A stretch of 6,119 nt of DNA, taken from contig JAOTVO010000170.1 in NCBI GenBank assembly GCA_029863355.1, positions 1 to 6,119 of the forward strand, read 5' to 3'. The DNA is from Candidatus Krumholzibacteriia bacterium (lineage in GTDB: Bacteria; Krumholzibacteriota; Krumholzibacteria; WVZY01; JAKEHA01). The notes beneath the pieces are model-generated. The model ran no database searches and was not told the DNA's origin. It worked only from the letters and a program-made list of their open reading frames with translations. Made by a program: the position numbers and the translations under genes. The stretch's first letter is position 1. Each line of letters begins with the position of its first letter. This document shows positions 1-4,640 of the stretch, piece by piece.

Positions 1-138
1 CGGGATGGGGGAGACCATGCGCCCGTGGAAGCCGTCCTCCATGAGCCGGCGCACGTTGGGCATCTCCGCGAGCCAGTCCCCGAACAGGAACTCCGGAGTG
101 ACACAATCCAGACCAATGACGACCAGCCGACGAGCCAT
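1..138 (-). CDS. AlkP-superfamily phosphodiesterase / nucleotide pyrophosphatase-like protein (N-terminal 46 codons only)
   Basis: The gene starts at the ATG at 138 and runs off the left edge, so only 46 codons are visible. The reading begins MARRLVVIGLDCVTPEF and continues through MPNVRRLMEDGFHGRM to SPIP. This is the N-terminus of the alkaline phosphatase superfamily, type I phosphodiesterase/nucleotide pyrophosphatase branch: a hydrophobic beta strand, then G-L-D with the first metal-ligand aspartate (D11), then the PN(V/L)RRLM helix and the SPIP turn that precedes the nucleophile in relatives. The nucleophile itself lies outside the window. Such enzymes hydrolyse phosphate mono- or diesters with two bound metals; the substrate cannot be told. 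The start codon overlaps the stop of the preceding 19-codon ORF as TAATG, implying translational coupling. A GGGAG at 153-149 gives a usable ribosome site about 10 nt upstream. No signal peptide is apparent, so a cytosolic enzyme is likely. Confidence 0.85.
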   Translation of the reverse strand, partial: MARRLVVIGLDCVTPEFLFGDWLAEMPNVRRLMEDGFHGRMVSPIP

Positions 139-197
139 TACGCATCTGCTCCCGCGGCCAGGCGGTCGACCAGGTTGCTCCTGTGAGGTGCGATCAT
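138..197 (-). pseudogene. 19-codon ORF resembling the N-terminal stump of ATP sulfurylase (sat)
   Basis: Between the RHH gene and the phosphodiesterase lies a tiny ORF reading MIAPHRSNLVDRLAAGADA and then TAA. It closely resembles the very N-terminus of sulfate adenylyltransferase (PUA-like domain), where family members typically begin with (A/P)PHGG-x-LV(D/N)R followed by an acidic/alanine stretch; here the two glycines are R-S. A GAGGAG lies about 12 nt upstream of the ATG, so the start looks functional. The TAA overlaps the ATG of the downstream phosphodiesterase. A normal ATP sulfurylase has close to 400 residues, so at most about 5 percent remains. Inference: a full gene once sat here and was lost by an internal deletion that kept the translation start and the coupling to the next gene. 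Alternatives are a short coupling leader that resembles Sat by chance, or an ORF that is not translated. The region is too short for a statistical call by eye. Confidence 0.5.
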
Positions 198-237
198 GCG
201 AGTCTGCGTCTCCTCGAGGTCCGCGGCGGTGCGTCCC

Positions 238-456
238 TCAGTCCAGATATCCCAGGTTGCGCAGCCGCTTCTTGAGCGCGGCCAGCTCGTCGGGCGAGAA
301 AGCGTCGCGATCCTCCTTGCCGGCCTCGCTGATGACGTCGCGCACGACGAACACGATGAAGTCCGTCACGGAGTTGAAGCCGGAGTCGTCGATGAGCTGC
401 TGGACCTTGTTGTACAGCGGCCGCGGGATCTTGATCGTGACCTTCTCGTTCTTCAT
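238..456 (-). CDS. Small ribbon-helix-helix (CopG/Arc-type) DNA-binding protein
   Basis: This 72-residue protein starts MKNEKVTIKIPRPLYNKV. The order is a short basic beta strand (residues 4-11, alternating polar and hydrophobic), helix A (12-24), the turn SGFNS (25-29) and helix B (30-44), the ribbon-helix-helix pattern of small dimeric repressors. A charged linker (45-57) and a second short helix ending in RLRNLGYLD follow; I have the impression that such RL-x-x-LGYL tails also occur on proteins near AlkP-type enzymes. The likely role is a DNA-binding regulator, perhaps of its own transcription unit, because a strong promoter lies just upstream and the sulfurylase stump and phosphodiesterase follow on the same strand. 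The ATG at 456 is preceded by GGAGGGG about 11 nt upstream, which lies inside a hairpin. The stop is at 240-238, 40 nt before the next start. The regulatory role is inferred; the fold call is firm. Confidence 0.82.
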   Translation of the reverse strand: MKNEKVTIKIPRPLYNKVQQLIDDSGFNSVTDFIVFVVRDVISEAGKEDRDAFSPDELAALKKRLRNLGYLD

Positions 457-467
457 GGCGTCGGTGG

Positions 468-474
468 CCCCTCC
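468..474 (-). promoter_or_regulatory. Ribosome binding site of the RHH gene
   Basis: GGAGGGG on the minus strand, about 11 nt before the ATG at 456. Most of it forms the 3' arm of a small hairpin (470-486), so access of the ribosome may be limited. Confidence 0.55.
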
Positions 475-486
475 GGGGGGCGGAGG
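470..486 (-). promoter_or_regulatory. Hairpin that covers the RHH Shine-Dalgarno sequence
   Basis: In the RNA, CCTCCG (486-481) can pair with CGGAGG (475-470) over a five-C loop, a perfect 6-bp all-but-one G:C stem. The 3' arm contains the GGAGG ribosome site of the RHH gene. This could lower its translation. The arrangement is visible in the sequence, but short G+C-rich stems arise readily in such DNA. Confidence 0.4.
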
Positions 487-517
487 CTCCCCAGAGGCTC
501 CAGGAGGACTCCAATCG

Positions 518-533
518 GGCTAATATAAGGCTA
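518..533 (-). repeat. Direct repeat TAGCC-N6-TAGCC around the -10 box (possible operator)
   Basis: Read on the minus strand, TAGCC occurs at 533-529 and again at 522-518, eleven bases apart start to start, which is one helical turn. The -10 hexamer lies between and partly overlaps the copies. Ribbon-helix-helix dimers commonly bind such tandem short sites, so this is a candidate autoregulatory operator for the RHH protein encoded just downstream. Five-base repeats can occur by chance. Confidence 0.35.
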
Positions 534-550
534 CTGGGAGAGCCTGTCAA
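522..550 (-). promoter_or_regulatory. Sigma70-type promoter for the RHH/phosphodiesterase unit
   Basis: On the minus strand a perfect TTGACA (550-545) is followed after exactly 17 nt by TATATT (527-522), five of six matches to the -10 consensus. Transcription would begin near 515, giving a leader of about 58 nt before the RHH ATG at 456. The -35 box lies inside the last codons of the upstream glycosyltransferase gene (stop at 533-531). This is the best consensus promoter in the window and stands out against the G+C-rich background. Confidence 0.8.
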
Positions 551-1283
551 CCCGCCCGGGGCCCCGTCCGGGACCCGAACCCCGCGGCTTGGTGGCGGTG
601 ACCGCCGAGGCGAGGGAGACCTTCACCATGTAATAGAGGGCGCGCAGGCTCGAGATCGAGGAGCGCCCCCCCTGGCGCTCACGCATGCGCACGGGGACCT
701 CGACGATGCGCAGGCCGGCGCGGGCCATGAGCACGATGGCCTCGACCTCCGGGTAGTCCGCGGGATAGCTGCGTTCGAGGAGCCGCACGGCCCGCACGTT
801 GTAGGCGCGAAAGCCCGAGGTGGCGTCGCGCACCGTGACCCCGGCGAGCAGCCGGCAGAGGGCGGTGAAGAGGCGGATGCCGAGGCGGCGCGCGGCGGTG
901 CTGCGGAAGCCCTCGCGCCCGGCCCCGCCGGCAAAGCGCGAGCCGATGGCCACGTCCGCGCGGTCGGCGTGCAGGGGCTCTAGCAGGCTCGCGATGCCCG
1001 CACTCGGGTGCTGGCCATCGCCGTCCACCTGCACCACGAAGTCGTAGCCGTGGCGATGGGCGTAGCGAAAGCCTGTCTGCACCGCGCCGCCGATGCCGAG
1101 GTGGATGGGCAGGCGCAGCGCGCGCGCGCCCGCGGCTCGGGCCGCGCGGGCGGTTCCGTCGCGCGAGTGGTCGTCCACGACGAGGATGTCGGCCTCGGGC
1201 GCGTGGGCGCGCACCCCCGCGATCACGCCGGGCAGCGCCTCCTCCTCGTTGAGGGCGGGAACGACGACCAGCACGCGGGCCAT
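531..1283 (-). CDS. GT2 family polyprenol-phosphate glycosyltransferase (DPM1/DPG-synthase-like)
   Basis: A 250-residue family 2 glycosyltransferase. Visible motifs in order: PALNEEEAL (9-17), VVDDHSRDGT (35-44) with the nucleotide-binding aspartates, QVDGDGQHP (85-93) holding the DxD metal site (D87, D89), IGSRF (113-117), TSGFRAY (155-161) and the loop MRERQGGRSSI (200-210). This is the dolichyl/polyprenyl-phosphate mannose- or glucose-synthase type, which moves a sugar from a nucleotide donor to a lipid phosphate on the inner face of the membrane. There is no C-terminal pair of membrane spans, only the amphipathic LRALYYMVKVSLASAV segment (213-229). The ATG at 1283 follows the DUF2304 gene by 10 nt, with AGAGGG about 5 nt upstream of the start in that gap. 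The tight pairing with DUF2304 supports one transcription unit for lipid-linked sugar synthesis. The last 20 residues are Gly/Arg/Pro-rich and look like a disordered tail. The exact sugar is unknown. Confidence 0.92.
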   Translation of the reverse strand: MARVLVVVPALNEEEALPGVIAGVRAHAPEADILVVDDHSRDGTARAARAAGARALRLPIHLGIGGAVQTGFRYAHRHGYDFVVQVDGDGQHPSAGIASLLEPLHADRADVAIGSRFAGGAGREGFRSTAARRLGIRLFTALCRLLAGVTVRDATSGFRAYNVRAVRLLERSYPADYPEVEAIVLMARAGLRIVEVPVRMRERQGGRSSISSLRALYYMVKVSLASAVTATKPRGSGPGRGPGRVDRLSQ

Positions 1284-1293
1284 GCCGTCCCTC

Positions 1294-1680
1294 TCAGGGG
1301 GCCTCGGGCTCGTCGCCGTGACCGGCGTCGACGCGCTCGGCGAGCATCGCGACCTCCTGCGCCAGGCGTTTGTTCTCGTCGCTGAGTCGGGAGATGACGA
1401 TGGAGAAGTGCACGAGCAGCAGGAAACCCGGGCCGAGAATCATGAGGAGAATCAGCGAGGGACCGTAGGCGATGCCCAGGAAGCCCGCCAGCACGTCGAG
1501 CGCCGAGCGCCACACGGAGAAGAAAAGGAGCACCAGCGCGCAGGCCAGCCAGGTGAGCGCGTACTGCTCGCGCAGCCGGTTGCGGCGAATCAACTCGATG
1601 ATGCCGGCCATGAGCAGCACGGACATCGCGATGGCCACGTACTGAATGCGGGAAGTATCGACGGGGACGGAGTCGGGCAT
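1294..1680 (-). CDS. DUF2304 family small membrane protein
   Basis: A 128-residue protein starting MPDSVPVDTSRIQYVAIAMS. Three hydrophobic segments are visible at about residues 13-31, 40-57 and 73-94, followed by a charged helix (about 97-117, SRLSDENKRLAQEVAMLAERV) with coiled-coil spacing and an acidic tail. The RRN-R-LREQYALTWL motif between spans one and two and the order of spans match DUF2304 (PF10066), whose members very often sit next to DPM-like GT2 enzymes, as here. The inferred role is a membrane partner or anchor for the glycosyltransferase, which lacks membrane spans of its own. I chose the ATG at 1680; a GTG directly before it (1683) is possible but adds only one residue. No good Shine-Dalgarno sequence precedes either. 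The biochemical function of the family is not established to my knowledge. Confidence 0.88.
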   Translation of the reverse strand: MPDSVPVDTSRIQYVAIAMSVLLMAGIIELIRRNRLREQYALTWLACALVLLFFSVWRSALDVLAGFLGIAYGPSLILLMILGPGFLLLVHFSIVISRLSDENKRLAQEVAMLAERVDAGHGDEPEAP

Positions 1681-1687
1681 CACAGGG

Positions 1688-1729
1688 CTCGCGCGCGCTC
1701 GTGGTACAATGGTAGCATACGCGCGCGAG
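1688..1729. promoter_or_regulatory. Divergent promoter region with 10-bp inverted repeat
   Basis: The 74-nt gap between the divergent DUF2304 and flippase-like genes holds CTCGCGCGCG (1688-1697) and its exact reverse complement CGCGCGCGAG (1720-1729). On the plus strand an extended -10 TGGTACAAT lies at 1702-1710. On the minus strand a similar element TGCTACCAT lies at 1717-1709. Neither has a recognisable -35 box. Starts near 1717 (plus) and 1702 (minus) would give short leaders of roughly 38 and 22 nt. The plus element is the better one (TACAAT, five of six). Confidence 0.5.
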
Positions 1730-1754
1730 GACGTGCAACTCGCGCCGTCGGGTC

Positions 1755-2717
1755 ATGCGACGCGTACTCTCCTTGATACTCCCGCTCGCGGGGCTCGCCC
1801 TCTTCGTCGTCATCGTGGCGCGCGTGGGACCGGCGCGCGTGGCCGCGGTCTTCGCCGCCGCCGACCCCGTCAAGCTCGCCCTCGCCCCGGTGCTCGTCGC
1901 GGCGATCATGGCGGTGCGCGGGGTGCGCTGGCGGGTCATCATGCGCGGAGTGGGCATCGACTGCCCCCTGCGACGGGCGACCGCCGTGTGGGCGATCGGG
2001 TTCTTCGCATCGGCGGTCACGCCGGCCAAGGTCGGAGACGCGGTGCGCGCGTTCTACGTCCGCGAGGACGCGCGCGTCGGGTTCGGGCAGGCCTTCCTGA
2101 CCGTGTTCGTGGATCGGTTGTGGGACCTGGGCTTCGTGCTCGCGTCGGGTCTGGTGACGGTGCTCATTTTCTCGCGCCGCTACGTGTCGCTGCCCTCGGG
2201 GTGGATCGTGGTCGGAGTCGCCGTCGTCATCGCGGCCCTCGCGTACGCGCTCACACGCCGCGACCTGATGCGCCGCCTCCTGCGCCCCATGTTCGAAGCG
2301 CTCGTCCCGCCGCGATACAAGGATCAGTTCGCGCTGAGCTTCCACACGTTCTACGATTCGCTGCGCGCCTACGGGCGCGGCGGCAACCACGGCTCCGTGC
2401 TCCTGCTCACGCTGGCGTGCTGGGCGCTGATCTTCTTTCTGGCCTACCACGTGGCCGCCACGCTGGGCGTGCCCGTGCATCTCGGCTACGTGTTTCTCAT
2501 CATGCCCATCGTCACCCTCGTCGAGCTGGTCCCCGTGTCCGTATCCGGACTGGGCACGCGCGACGCCGTGGTGATCTACTTCTTTTCCTTCGTCGGCGTG
2601 GACAGCGCGCAGGCGGTCGGTTTCTCCGTGGCCTACGTCCTCATCGGGACCTATCTGACCGCGCTCGTCGGCTTCCTGCTTTGGCTCCGCCACCCCGTGC
2701 CGCTGGGCGGGGAGTGA
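1755..2717 (+). CDS. Flippase-like integral membrane protein (LPG_synthase_TM / UPF0104 family)
   Basis: A 320-residue polytopic protein with about seven or eight hydrophobic segments (roughly 5-23, 41-55, 76-88, 122-139, 149-166, 214-236, 243-262, 270-309). Family hallmarks are RGVRWRVIMRG (55-65) after the second span, SAVTPAKVGDAVRAFYV (86-102), VDRLWDL (119-125), and ELVPVSVSGLGTRDAVV (257-273). These fit the membrane domain shared with the lysylphosphatidylglycerol synthase N-terminus (PF03706), also annotated as AglD/flippase-like. No C-terminal aminoacyl-transfer domain is present, so it is not a full MprF. Stand-alone members are thought to handle lipid-linked sugars or lipids, which fits the divergent glycosyltransferase/DUF2304 pair. 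The ATG at 1755 has no clear ribosome site; transcription from the extended -10 at 1702-1710 would give a leader of about 38 nt. The stop lies 3 nt before the next gene, and the two are probably cotranscribed. Substrate is unknown. Confidence 0.88.
   Translation: MRRVLSLILPLAGLALFVVIVARVGPARVAAVFAAADPVKLALAPVLVAAIMAVRGVRWRVIMRGVGIDCPLRRATAVWAIGFFASAVTPAKVGDAVRAFYVREDARVGFGQAFLTVFVDRLWDLGFVLASGLVTVLIFSRRYVSLPSGWIVVGVAVVIAALAYALTRRDLMRRLLRPMFEALVPPRYKDQFALSFHTFYDSLRAYGRGGNHGSVLLLTLACWALIFFLAYHVAATLGVPVHLGYVFLIMPIVTLVELVPVSVSGLGTRDAVVIYFFSFVGVDSAQAVGFSVAYVLIGTYLTALVGFLLWLRHPVPLGGE
2708..2713 (+). promoter_or_regulatory. Ribosome binding site deciding the GTG start of the CCA-adding enzyme
   Basis: GGGGAG overlaps the end of the flippase-like gene and stands 7 nt before the GTG at 2721. 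It supports the GTG rather than an internal start, and indicates coupled translation of the two genes. Confidence 0.65.
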
Positions 2718-2720
2718 CCC

Positions 2721-4085
2721 GTGTCGCAACCGGCGTGGCAGCGCTCGGTGCTGGCGCGCGGTGACCTCTACCGCGTGGGCGGCGCGGTACGCGACGCGCT
2801 GCTCGGGCTCGAACCGCGCGAGTCGGATTTCCTCGTCCGCGGGCTTCCTCCCGAAGAGCTCGTGGCCATCCTCGAGCGCCACGGTAAGCTCTCCCGCGTC
2901 GGCAAATCGTTCGGCGTGTACAAGTTCACGCCCACGGGCGCAAAGACCGTCGACATCGTGTATCCGCGGCGGGAGCGCTCCACCGGACCCGGCCACCGCG
3001 ATTTCGACGTGCAGTGGGATTGGCGCCTGTCCGTCGAGGACGACCTGCGCCGCCGGGACTTCACCATCAACGCGATCGCGCGCAACGCGCGCGACGACAC
3101 ATTGATCGACCCGCTCGGAGGTCAGGGCGACCTGAAGGCGCGCATTCTGCGCATGATCTTCCCGGAGGCGTTTCGGGAGGACGCGCTGCGCATCCTGCGC
3201 GGCGTCCGGTTCGCGGCGCGCTTCGCCCTCACGGCGGATCCGGATACGCGCTCGGCGATGGCCGCCGCTTCGTCCCTCCTCGACACGCTAAGCGCGGAGC
3301 GCGTTCAGGAGGAGTTGACGCGGCTCTTGACCGAGACGCAGACGGTGAGCGGCGCCCTGGTCGAGCTGCGCGAGCTGGGGGCGCTGCGCGTGATCCTGCC
3401 CGAGCTCGACCGCTGTGCCGGCGTGGAGCAGAACGCCTTCCACCCCGACGACGTCTTCGTGCATTCGCTCAAGTCCTGCGACGCGGCGCCGAGCGACGAT
3501 CTCCTCGTACGCTGGGCCGCACTCATGCACGACGTGGGCAAGGTAGACGCGCGGCGTGAGGTCGAGGACGCGCACGGCGCGCGCGTGGTGTTCTACGGGC
3601 ACGAGGTCGCCGGCGCGGAGCACACGCGCGCCGCGCTCGAACGCCTGCGCTACCCGCACGCGTTCGTCGCGCGCTGCGAGAAGCTGGTGGCACTCCACAT
3701 GTTTGGCTACACGCCGGAATGGAAGGGGGCCACGGTGCGCCGCTTCATGCGGCGCGTGGGCGAGGATCTCCTGGAGCCCCTGTTCCGCCTCCGGGAGGCG
3801 GACTGCCGCTCCCGCGGGCTGCGTGCGGAGCTGGACGCGCTGGACGAGCTGCGGGGGCGGGTGGCGGCGGAGCGCGCCGCGCAACGCGCGGTCACCGTGG
3901 CCGACCTGGCCCTCGACGGCGGGGACGTGATGCGCGCCTGCGCCATCCCGCCGGGTCCGCTCGTGGGGAAGATCCTCGAGGGCCTCCTGGAAGCGGTGAT
4001 CGAGGACCCGTCGCTGAACGACGCGCACGAGCTGGAGCGAATGGCCAGAGCGATGGTGGCGTCGGAGCGCGAAGGGGAGGCCTAA
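2721..4085 (+). CDS. cca: CCA tRNA nucleotidyltransferase with HD domain
   Basis: A 454-residue class II nucleotidyltransferase that would build or repair the 3' CCA of tRNA in the cytosol. Motifs in order: RVGGAVRDALLG (18-29), the catalytic-pair region PRESDF (32-37), TVDIVYPRRERSTGPGHRDFDV (76-97), EDDLRRRDFTINAIA (106-120), the nucleotide-selecting EDALRILRGVRFAARF (153-168), then an HD phosphohydrolase-type domain with H248, HD at 270-271 (MHDVGK), H294 and H301, and a C-terminal tRNA-binding helical part including IPPGPLVGKILEGLLEAV (409-426). The family catalytic pair is normally DxD; here it is E34-S-D36, a notable swap of the first aspartate. The HD histidines and aspartate are intact, so 2',3'-cyclic phosphatase or phosphodiesterase activity is possible. 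The GTG start has a good ribosome site in the end of the previous gene. Length is normal for HD-containing members. A poly(A) polymerase is a less likely alternative. Confidence 0.93.
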   Translation: MSQPAWQRSVLARGDLYRVGGAVRDALLGLEPRESDFLVRGLPPEELVAILERHGKLSRVGKSFGVYKFTPTGAKTVDIVYPRRERSTGPGHRDFDVQWDWRLSVEDDLRRRDFTINAIARNARDDTLIDPLGGQGDLKARILRMIFPEAFREDALRILRGVRFAARFALTADPDTRSAMAAASSLLDTLSAERVQEELTRLLTETQTVSGALVELRELGALRVILPELDRCAGVEQNAFHPDDVFVHSLKSCDAAPSDDLLVRWAALMHDVGKVDARREVEDAHGARVVFYGHEVAGAEHTRAALERLRYPHAFVARCEKLVALHMFGYTPEWKGATVRRFMRRVGEDLLEPLFRLREADCRSRGLRAELDALDELRGRVAAERAAQRAVTVADLALDGGDVMRACAIPPGPLVGKILEGLLEAVIEDPSLNDAHELERMARAMVASEREGEA

Positions 4086-4090
4086 AAAGC

Positions 4091-4128
4091 GGAAAGCCCC
4101 TGCAAGTGGTGTCAGGGGTTTCCTTCTT
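4091..4128. terminator. Hairpin terminator after cca, possibly bidirectional
   Basis: GGAAAGCCCCTG (4091-4102) pairs with CAGGGGTTTCC (4113-4123) over a 10-nt loop, with a single bulged G. It begins 5 nt after the cca stop. In the plus direction it is followed by a broken T tract (TTCTT, 4124-4128). In the minus direction the same stem is followed by GCTTTTT (4090-4084), a better T tract, so it may also stop transcripts arriving from the right. Confidence 0.7.
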
Positions 4129-4196
4129 GAAGGTGGCGAGGGTCGAGCCCCTCCTTACCAAGCAAAAAGGTCGAGTAGGTACTTGGGGCAAAACTC

Positions 4197-4217
4197 CTTG
4201 CAGAAGCCTTCCGCAAG
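4197..4217. repeat. 21-bp near-perfect palindrome
   Basis: CTTGCAGAAG (4197-4206) and CTTCCGCAAG (4208-4217) are inverted repeats around a single central C, with nine of ten positions pairing. It could be an operator, a protein-binding site or an RNA stem. It stands about 100 nt before the start of the 107-aa gene, but no factor can be named. Confidence 0.5.
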
Positions 4218-4316
4218 ATCAAAACTAGCTCGGGTAAATGGGGCTGTCAACTGTTTTATTAGGTTGCGGTTTGGCCGACCCCACCCTATTTTCGTCTCGA
4301 CGCCAGGGGCGCCCGC

Positions 4317-4640
4317 ATGGAAGACGACCAGTTCGTAGCGAAACTCAACCGCATTGCCGGCGAGTGCCGGCTCGCCCTGCCCGGTATCGACTCCGAGGCC
4401 CCCTCCGCCGAGGCCGTGGCGGCGTGGGCCGGGTTTCTCGAGGCCTGCGTGCGCCGCGGCATCCGCTTGTCGGACCCGCGCTGGAAGCGGCTCACCCTGA
4501 GCCATGCCCAGCCCGCGGCCGTGTTCACGATGGGGCCGGGGAGCCCGGGGAACCGGGACGCCGACTTCCGGGTCGGCCTGCAGTTGCTCGTCGGCATGCT
4601 GCACGACGAAGCGCCACCTGAGACGTCAGAACATAACTGA
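4317..4640 (+). CDS. Hypothetical 107-aa protein, unrecognised
   Basis: I do not recognise this protein. It starts MEDDQFVAKLNRIAGECRLA and reads as a soluble, mainly helical small protein: helix about 3-20, an acidic/alanine segment (24-35), a helix with WAGFLEACVRRGIRL (37-51), a DPRWKRLTL stretch (53-61), a Gly/Pro-rich turn MGPGSPGNRD (72-81), and a final helix FRVGLQLLVGMLHDE (84-98). No signal peptide, membrane span or cysteine metal motif is seen. Codon third positions are mostly G or C up to about residue 99, as in the neighbouring genes, which supports a real gene. The last eight codons (PETSEHN and stop) are unlike this and may reflect a recently changed 3' end. AGGGG at 4305-4309 is a suitable ribosome site 7 nt before the ATG. 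It lies between cca and dnaK with gaps on both sides and so is probably transcribed alone. The function is unknown. Confidence 0.6.
   Translation: MEDDQFVAKLNRIAGECRLALPGIDSEAPSAEAVAAWAGFLEACVRRGIRLSDPRWKRLTLSHAQPAAVFTMGPGSPGNRDADFRVGLQLLVGMLHDEAPPETSEHN

Larger units (their letters stand above)
4086..4316. other. Hairpin-dense, AT-richer spacer with a possible minus-strand small RNA
   Basis: This 231-bp gap is clearly less G+C-rich than its surroundings. After the terminator it holds CCTTC-TT-GAAGG (4122-4133), GAGGG/CCCTC with a 6-nt loop (4138-4153), a 21-bp near-palindrome (4197-4217) and the direct repeat GGTCGAG (4141-4147, 4169-4175). On the minus strand a perfect TTGACA (4250-4245) is followed after 17 nt by a poor -10 TAGTTT (4227-4222). 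Transcription from there would end at the T tract at 4084, giving an RNA of about 130 nt. No protein gene is convincing here. The RNA is a hypothesis only. Confidence 0.35.

Noticed and set aside
1093..1776. Plus-strand open frame across the glycosyltransferase and DUF2304 genes
   Set aside because: It crosses the divergent promoter region and is antisense to two recognisable genes; the composition is that of a shadow frame.
1680..2996. Long minus-strand open frame opposite the flippase-like and cca genes
   Set aside because: It is rich in His, Arg, Gln, Glu and Asp and lacks recognisable motifs; it is the antisense shadow of two well-supported plus-strand genes in G+C-rich DNA.
4138..4160. 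tRNA T-arm-like GAGGG-TCGAGC-CCCTC followed by CCTTACCA, suggesting a tRNA 3' fragment or an attachment site
   Set aside because: The loop is one base short (TCGA rather than TTCGA), and no matching 5' acceptor strand, anticodon arm or integrase is present. No second copy of the fragment is seen.
4096..4310. GCCCCTG and CAGGGGC near the two ends of the spacer as possible terminal inverted repeats of a MITE
   Set aside because: Seven bases only, no target-site duplication, and the first copy is already explained by the terminator stem.
4155..4604. Minus-strand open frame ending ...CPKYLLDLFAW in the spacer
   Set aside because: The tail over the spacer looked protein-like for a moment, but the rest is antisense to the 107-aa gene, no family is recognisable, and the codon use of the tail differs from every real gene here.
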